DNA from: Candidatus Hydrogenedentota bacterium
GTDB taxonomy: Bacteria > Hydrogenedentota > Hydrogenedentia > Hydrogenedentales > GCA-2746185
Direction of reading: 5' to 3'
Assembly: GCA_030123645.1 (NCBI GenBank)
Contig: JASJYE010000071.1
Coordinates: 1 to 9,330, forward strand
DNA length: 9,330 nucleotides
Shown here: piece by piece, positions 6,205 through 9,330 of the stretch
Position numbering within the stretch: position 1 is the first letter of the stretch
How the letters are laid out: each line of letters begins with the position of its first letter
The notes under the pieces: model-generated
What the model saw: the letters and a program-made list of their open reading frames with translations, nothing else
Databases searched by the model: none
Told to the model about the DNA's origin: nothing
Translations under genes and position numbers: made by a program

Positions 6205-7611
6205 CTATAGGTTGTAACTGGACTCGCTGTGCAGAGAGATGTCGAGCCCTTCGATCTCCTCCTCCTCATCAACCCGCAGCCCGATGGTGAGATCTATTCC
6301 TTTCAGGATGAGAAAGGACCAGACTCCGCACCATAGGATGGTGAAGGCCACGGCCGCACATTGAATGCCGAATTGCTTGACGATGTCGATATCCGCGACG
6401 GTACCGCTGAAAGCGCCGAGGGTATTCGCCGCGAAGATGCCGGTCAGGAGCGCGCCGACGATGCCCCCTACGGCGTGTACGCCGAAGGCATCCAGGGAGT
6501 CGTCATAGCCCAGGGCATTCTTGACTGTGGTGGCGGCGACGAAACAGACGACGCCGGCCACGAGTCCGATGACCAGTGCGCCAATGGGACCCACATAGCC
6601 CGAGGCCGGCGTGATGGCTACGAGGCCTGCGACGGCCCCGGTGGCGATCCCCACCGCGCTGGGTTTTCCGTGTTTTATCCACTCGCACATCATCCAGGTG
6701 AAGGCCGCCATGGCCGTGGCCACTTGGGTGACGAGCATGGCCATCCCGGCGGTGATGTCCGCGGCGAGTTGGCTCCCGGCGTTGAACCCGAACCAGCCCA
6801 CCCAGAGCATGGCCGCACCGGTCACGCACATGGCCACGTTGTGGGGCGGCATGGGGGTCTTGGGGAAGCCGCTGCGCTTGCCTACCATGAGGCAGGCCAC
6901 GAGAGCCGCTATCCCCGCGTTGATATGGACCACGGTGCCTCCGGCGAAATCCATGGCCCCCCACAGGCTGAGGAGGCCGCCGCCCCAGACCATGTGGCAG
7001 ATGGGCGCGTACACCACGGTAACCCAGATGCCCGTGAAAATAAGAACGGCAGAAAACTTCATTCGTTCCGCGAAGGCCCCCACCACGAGGGCGGGCGTGA
7101 TGATGGCGAAGGTCAACTGAAAACAGAAAAACACCGACTCGGGGATCGTCCCGGAAAGCCCGCCGATGTTGTTGGGGTTCACGAAGACCTTGCTCAGGCC
7201 CCCGACGAAGGAAGAGGGGAAGGCGAAAACGGTCTCGCCCGCCTCGTTCGTGACCAGCGTCGAATCGTCGAAGGCGAGACTGTAGGCGTACAAGGTCCAC
7301 AGAATCGTGACCAGGCACGTGATGCCGAAGCACTGCATCAGCACGGACAGCACATTCTTGCTCCGGACAAGACCCCCATAGAACAGGGCAAGGCCGGGAA
7401 TGGTCATGAATAGTACCAGCACCATGGACGTCAGCATCCACGCCGTGTCGCCGGAGTCGATCTCCGAATCCTGAGCGAATGCCATCCCCGGCAGAGCCAT
7501 CACAGCGAGGAAAATCACCGCCGCGATGGCTGCCCTCTTGCCCGGCAGGACCGTACAGGCGCGCCGCACCTGCCCCGGGTAGCTCGGTTTTGCCCCTTGT
7601 CGAATGTTCAC
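6205..7611 (-). CDS. amtB: AmtB ammonium channel
   Basis: This is an inner-membrane trimeric Amt/Rh channel for ammonium uptake. The 468 residues include an N-terminal extension and a signal peptide (hydrophobic core about 27-44, likely cleavage after AFA at 44-46), followed by about 11 membrane helices. Key residues align to mature E. coli AmtB at a constant offset of 61: F168 and F276 (phenylalanine gate), W209, D221, S280 and the twin histidines H229 and H379. The cytosolic tail GLRVDEEEEIEGLDISLHSESSYNL-type ending (445-468) is the conserved GlnK-docking region. The start is a GTG at 7611 with AAGGAG about 8 bases upstream; an ATG would miss the signal peptide. The gene order is amtB then glnK, the reverse of the common glnK-amtB arrangement, with a 294-base gap. 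Confidence 0.97.
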   Translation of the reverse strand: MNIRQGAKPSYPGQVRRACTVLPGKRAAIAAVIFLAVMALPGMAFAQDSEIDSGDTAWMLTSMVLVLFMTIPGLALFYGGLVRSKNVLSVLMQCFGITCLVTILWTLYAYSLAFDDSTLVTNEAGETVFAFPSSFVGGLSKVFVNPNNIGGLSGTIPESVFFCFQLTFAIITPALVVGAFAERMKFSAVLIFTGIWVTVVYAPICHMVWGGGLLSLWGAMDFAGGTVVHINAGIAALVACLMVGKRSGFPKTPMPPHNVAMCVTGAAMLWVGWFGFNAGSQLAADITAGMAMLVTQVATAMAAFTWMMCEWIKHGKPSAVGIATGAVAGLVAITPASGYVGPIGALVIGLVAGVVCFVAATTVKNALGYDDSLDAFGVHAVGGIVGALLTGIFAANTLGAFSGTVADIDIVKQFGIQCAAVAFTILWCGVWSFLILKGIDLTIGLRVDEEEEIEGLDISLHSESSYNL

Positions 7612-7637
7612 GATTCCCTCTCCTTCCGCGGGCCCAT
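7608..7637 (-). CDS. Possible 9-codon leader peptide overlapping the amtB start
   Basis: An ATG at 7637-7635 opens a frame reading MGPRKERES whose TGA (7610-7608) overlaps the amtB GTG as GTGA. An AAGGAGG stands 11 bases before this ATG, longer than ideal. Such overlaps can couple translation of two genes. Equally, the frame may be chance and the upstream purine tract simply a second ribosome landing site. Only the layout supports it. Confidence 0.2.
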   Translation of the reverse strand: MGPRKERES

Positions 7638-7661
7638 CCCGCTAGGTTCCTCCTTTTGAGA

Positions 7662-7690
7662 TTTGTAAATGCGCTCGCTGTGTGGGTCAA
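7662..7690 (-). promoter_or_regulatory. Candidate sigma-70 promoter of amtB
   Basis: On the minus strand TTGACC (7690-7685) and TACAAA (7667-7662) are 17 bases apart, giving a leader of roughly 45 bases before the GTG at 7611. The -10 box is imperfect. A hairpin (TGTGGG, 7681-7686, with CCCACA, 7695-7700) overlaps the -35 box. Confidence 0.35.
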
Positions 7691-7700
7691 TCAGCCCACA
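7681..7700. repeat. Small hairpin upstream of amtB
   Basis: TGTGGG and CCCACA form a perfect 6-base stem with an 8-base loop. It overlaps the -35 box of the candidate sigma-70 promoter, so it could be an operator, or a leader hairpin if transcription begins farther upstream. Confidence 0.3.
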
Positions 7701-7716
7701 TGGCAACCGTCCTAAT

Positions 7717-7763
7717 TCCTACTAGAATGTATATTTTTGCCCAAAAGATACGGTATAGTAGGA
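7717..7763. repeat. 8-base inverted repeat in the amtB upstream region
   Basis: TCCTACTA (7717-7724) and TAGTAGGA (7756-7763) are perfect inverted arms with an AT-rich 31-base interval. The TCCTAC/GTAGGA core is the same as in the dyad at 3524-3541 upstream of glnA. Confidence 0.35.
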
Positions 7764-7889
7764 CTAAAATGGACGAGAATGGCCGGCTGTCCTATCCAGA
7801 AAACCCTTAGTCTTGGCCTTTTTAGCGCATCTGAGGCACGCTGTAGGCCTCCAATCACGTCTAATTGCCGCAGTCTGAAGGAACTGAAA

Positions 7890-7905
7890 TGCATTTCCTG
7901 TGCCA
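7890..7905 (-). promoter_or_regulatory. Candidate sigma-54 promoter for amtB
   Basis: On the minus strand TGGCACAGGAAATGCA has a perfect -24 TGGCAC box, the -12 GC at exact spacing, and one mismatch in TTGCA (ATGCA). Transcription would start near 7878 and leave a leader of about 270 bases before amtB. Nitrogen control by RpoN is expected for amtB from other bacteria. The long leader is a reason for caution. Confidence 0.5.
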
Positions 7906-8015
7906 ATAGCGGTGTTCGCAACATTCGCTTTGAGGAATTTTAGATGTTGGTCACGTCGTTTCAGAAGGGGTGAGTGGCATCTCGTCCTTCGAACGCGACT
8001 CTGGATCCGCCAGAA

Positions 8016-8045
8016 TTGACAAGCGGCCATGCATTGTGCTATTTT
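8016..8045 (+). promoter_or_regulatory. Promoter of dnaG
   Basis: A perfect -35 box TTGACA (8016-8021) is followed after 18 bases by TATTTT (8040-8045), preceded by TG at the extended -10 position (TGCTATTTT, 8037-8045). Transcription should start near 8052, giving a leader of about 200 bases before the TTG at 8252. Confidence 0.6.
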
Positions 8046-8054
8046 TTCGGGTGA

Positions 8055-8068
8055 TTTGACATGTCAAA
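8055..8068. promoter_or_regulatory. 14-bp perfect palindrome at the dnaG transcription start
   Basis: TTTGACATGTCAAA is fully self-complementary and lies within a few bases of the predicted start site, where a repressor would block initiation or early elongation. Two further GTCAA half-sites follow at 8088-8092 and 8146-8150. No regulator is encoded nearby to name it. Confidence 0.5.
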
Positions 8069-8087
8069 GGGGGGATCTGCCCCTTTG
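8065..8087 (+). other. Hairpin in the dnaG leader
   Basis: CAAAGGGG (8065-8072) and CCCCTTTG (8080-8087) form a perfect 8-base stem with a 7-base loop. It shares its first arm with the palindrome at 8055-8068, so the two structures exclude each other in RNA. No T-run follows, so it is not a terminator; the sequence TTTTTTCGGG occurs at both 8042-8051 and 8136-8145. Confidence 0.5.
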
Positions 8088-8251
8088 GTCAAGAAATTCC
8101 GTATTTTTGATAGTAAGCACGGTATTCTCAGCACGTTTTTTCGGGGTCAAATCGATGAATCTGCTCCACAGGGCCGGTGTGCGAGGCGCTATGTTGCGTC
8201 TCATCTGCGGGCAGGCTGTTTTCTACGTTTTGGAGGTATCCATCGGGCCCA

Positions 8252-9330
8252 TTGGCTAAGGCGTCGAATAGAGATCTCGTTTCCGAGGTAAAGGCCGCCA
8301 TAGACATTGTCGAGGTCGTGAGCGGTTATCTTGACCTGAAACCAGCAGGTAGCGGGCGCTTCAAGGCGCTGTGTCCTTTCCACAACGAGAAGACGCCCTC
8401 GTTCCATGTCAACCGCGACCGGCAGACATTCCACTGCTTTGGTTGCGACAAGGGCGGCGATGTTTTCACCTTCCTCGAGGATATTGAGGGCATCGACTTT
8501 CGGGAAGTCCTGCAGAATCTGGCTGAGCGTGCCGGCATCCGTTTGGATGCTTATGCCGGTCCGAACAAAGAGGCAGCGCGCGAAAGGACTGAGCTGCTGA
8601 AGCTGCAATCCTTTGCGGCACGTTTGTATCGTGCCACCTTGGTAGACGAAGTAGCCGGCCGGGCTGGGCGGGAGTATGTGCGGGCCCGCGGACTCAGCGA
8701 TGAGACGGCCGAGCGTTTCGGTCTGGGCTATGTAGCAGAGGGTTGGCAAAGATTGACCGATGCAGCGCGTACTGAGGGCTATCGAGACGTAGCCCTGGAA
8801 GGATCCGGCTTAGCTAAACGCGGTCAACGCGGGCTTTACGACCACTTTCGGAATCGGCTGATGTTTCCGATCCGTGATGTGTCGAGCAAGGTCGTCGCGT
8901 TTGGAGGCCGTGCGCTCGGCGATGATAAGGCCAAGTACATCAACTCACCGGAGAGTCCGGTGTACAGGAAGAGCCGCGTGCTCTATGGTCTCTATGAGGC
9001 CCGTGAGGCATTGCGGCGCGAGAAAGAGGCCATCGTCGTGGAGGGATATTTCGATCTTCTGCGGTGTGTGGATTCCGGTATCGAGAACGTGGTGGCGACC
9101 TGCGGGACAGCGCTCACCGCCGAGCAGGCGGGTTTGTTGAAGCGCTACGTTTCGAGTGTGCTGGTCGTTTTCGACGGCGATGAAGCAGGCAAACGGGCCG
9201 CGCTTCGTAGCGTAGGGATCCTGGTGGCCGCCGGCTTGTCCGTGCGCGCGTTGGCGCCGCCGGAAGGACTCGATCCCGATGACTACCTGGGGAAATACGG
9301 TACGGAAGCCTTTCGCCAATTGGCGGACGA
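8252..9330 (+). CDS. dnaG: DNA primase DnaG, C-terminus cut off by the window edge
   Basis: DnaG makes the RNA primers for replication. The frame has no stop and runs off the right edge after 359 codons (E. coli DnaG is 581). Residues 1-100 form the CHC2 zinc domain: CPFH at 41-44 and CFGC at 62-65, i.e. ligands C41, H44, C62 and C65. The RNA-polymerase domain follows, with RNRLMFPIRD, FGGRAL and KYINSPES. Its TOPRIM part shows E264 in VVEGYFD, D308 and D310 in FDGDEAG, and DPDD at 341-344. The rest of the catalytic core and the helicase-binding domain are missing. The TTG at 8252 gives the family-typical start MAKASNRDLVSEVKAAIDIVEVV. Its GGAGG (8232-8236) is 15 bases away, too far to be ideal. 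In-frame alternatives are a GTG at 8177, which would add an unlikely 25-residue tail. No rpsU is seen upstream, unlike the classic rpsU-dnaG-rpoD operon. Confidence 0.95.
   Translation, partial: MAKASNRDLVSEVKAAIDIVEVVSGYLDLKPAGSGRFKALCPFHNEKTPSFHVNRDRQTFHCFGCDKGGDVFTFLEDIEGIDFREVLQNLAERAGIRLDAYAGPNKEAARERTELLKLQSFAARLYRATLVDEVAGRAGREYVRARGLSDETAERFGLGYVAEGWQRLTDAARTEGYRDVALEGSGLAKRGQRGLYDHFRNRLMFPIRDVSSKVVAFGGRALGDDKAKYINSPESPVYRKSRVLYGLYEAREALRREKEAIVVEGYFDLLRCVDSGIENVVATCGTALTAEQAGLLKRYVSSVLVVFDGDEAGKRAALRSVGILVAAGLSVRALAPPEGLDPDDYLGKYGTEAFRQLAD

Larger units (their letters stand above)
7612..8251. other. Long divergent non-coding region between amtB and dnaG
   Basis: Short frames on both strands here show no recognisable protein and look accidental. 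Signals present: two hairpins or inverted repeats in the amtB leader (7681-7700, 7717-7763), a sigma-70-like pair (7662-7690) and a sigma-54-like site (7890-7905) facing amtB, then on the plus strand a strong promoter (8016-8045), a palindrome and a hairpin (8055-8087) leading to dnaG. I see nothing identifiable between about 7910 and 8015. Confidence 0.55.

Noticed and set aside
6361..7413. Plus-strand 350-codon frame opposite amtB
   Set aside because: It is a shadow of amtB, rich in Gly, Glu, His and Asp, with no recognisable domain.
6503..7690. Minus-strand 395-codon frame overlapping amtB in another phase
   Set aside because: Arg/Gly/His-rich composition typical of a shifted frame of a GC-rich gene; AmtB in the other frame has all family residues.
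7737..8030. Short frames on both strands in the amtB-dnaG gap
   Set aside because: No good ribosome site, no recognisable motif and unlike composition; better explained as regulatory DNA.

Overview
This window looks like chromosomal DNA from a GC-rich Gram-negative bacterium. Two short genes at the left edge encode Sec signal peptides, Shine-Dalgarno sites are strong (GGAGG type), and there are sigma-54-type promoter sequences at nitrogen genes. The phylum cannot be fixed from sequence alone. A deltaproteobacterial, PVC-group or Hydrogenedentes-like lineage would fit (inference). The gene content is mostly metabolic and housekeeping. I see no phage, CRISPR or transposase genes and no clear defence system.

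Layout, left to right. On the minus strand at 1-518 are two small secreted-protein genes in tandem; the second runs off the window. On the plus strand, 756-2918 encodes a 720-residue three-domain beta-oxidation protein (SDR dehydrogenase, hydratase 2, SCP2) that is colinear with eukaryotic peroxisomal multifunctional enzyme type 2. Converging on it is yhbY (3118-3498, minus), a ribosome-assembly RNA-binding protein. The gap between them holds a 176-bp element with inverted-repeat ends, and one end supplies the yhbY stop codon. Then comes a nitrogen-assimilation block: glnA (3817-5229, plus) behind a near-consensus sigma-54 promoter, convergent with amtB (6205-7611, minus) and glnK (5569-5910, minus). 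Terminator-like hairpins follow both glnA and glnK, and a partial copy of the inverted-repeat element's end lies between them. A long non-coding stretch (7612-8251) carries divergent control signals for amtB and for dnaG, the primase gene, which starts at a TTG at 8252 and runs off the right edge.

How the genes work together. AmtB imports ammonium, GlnK senses nitrogen status and plugs AmtB, and GlnA fixes ammonium into glutamine. GlnA keeps the adenylylation tyrosine and GlnK the uridylylation tyrosine, so the classic covalent control cascade is probably present. Sigma-54-like sites upstream of both glnA and amtB suggest shared NtrC-type control. The most unusual items are the eukaryote-like multifunctional enzyme, the inverted-repeat element family in convergent intergenic gaps, and a 14-bp perfect palindrome at the predicted dnaG transcription start.
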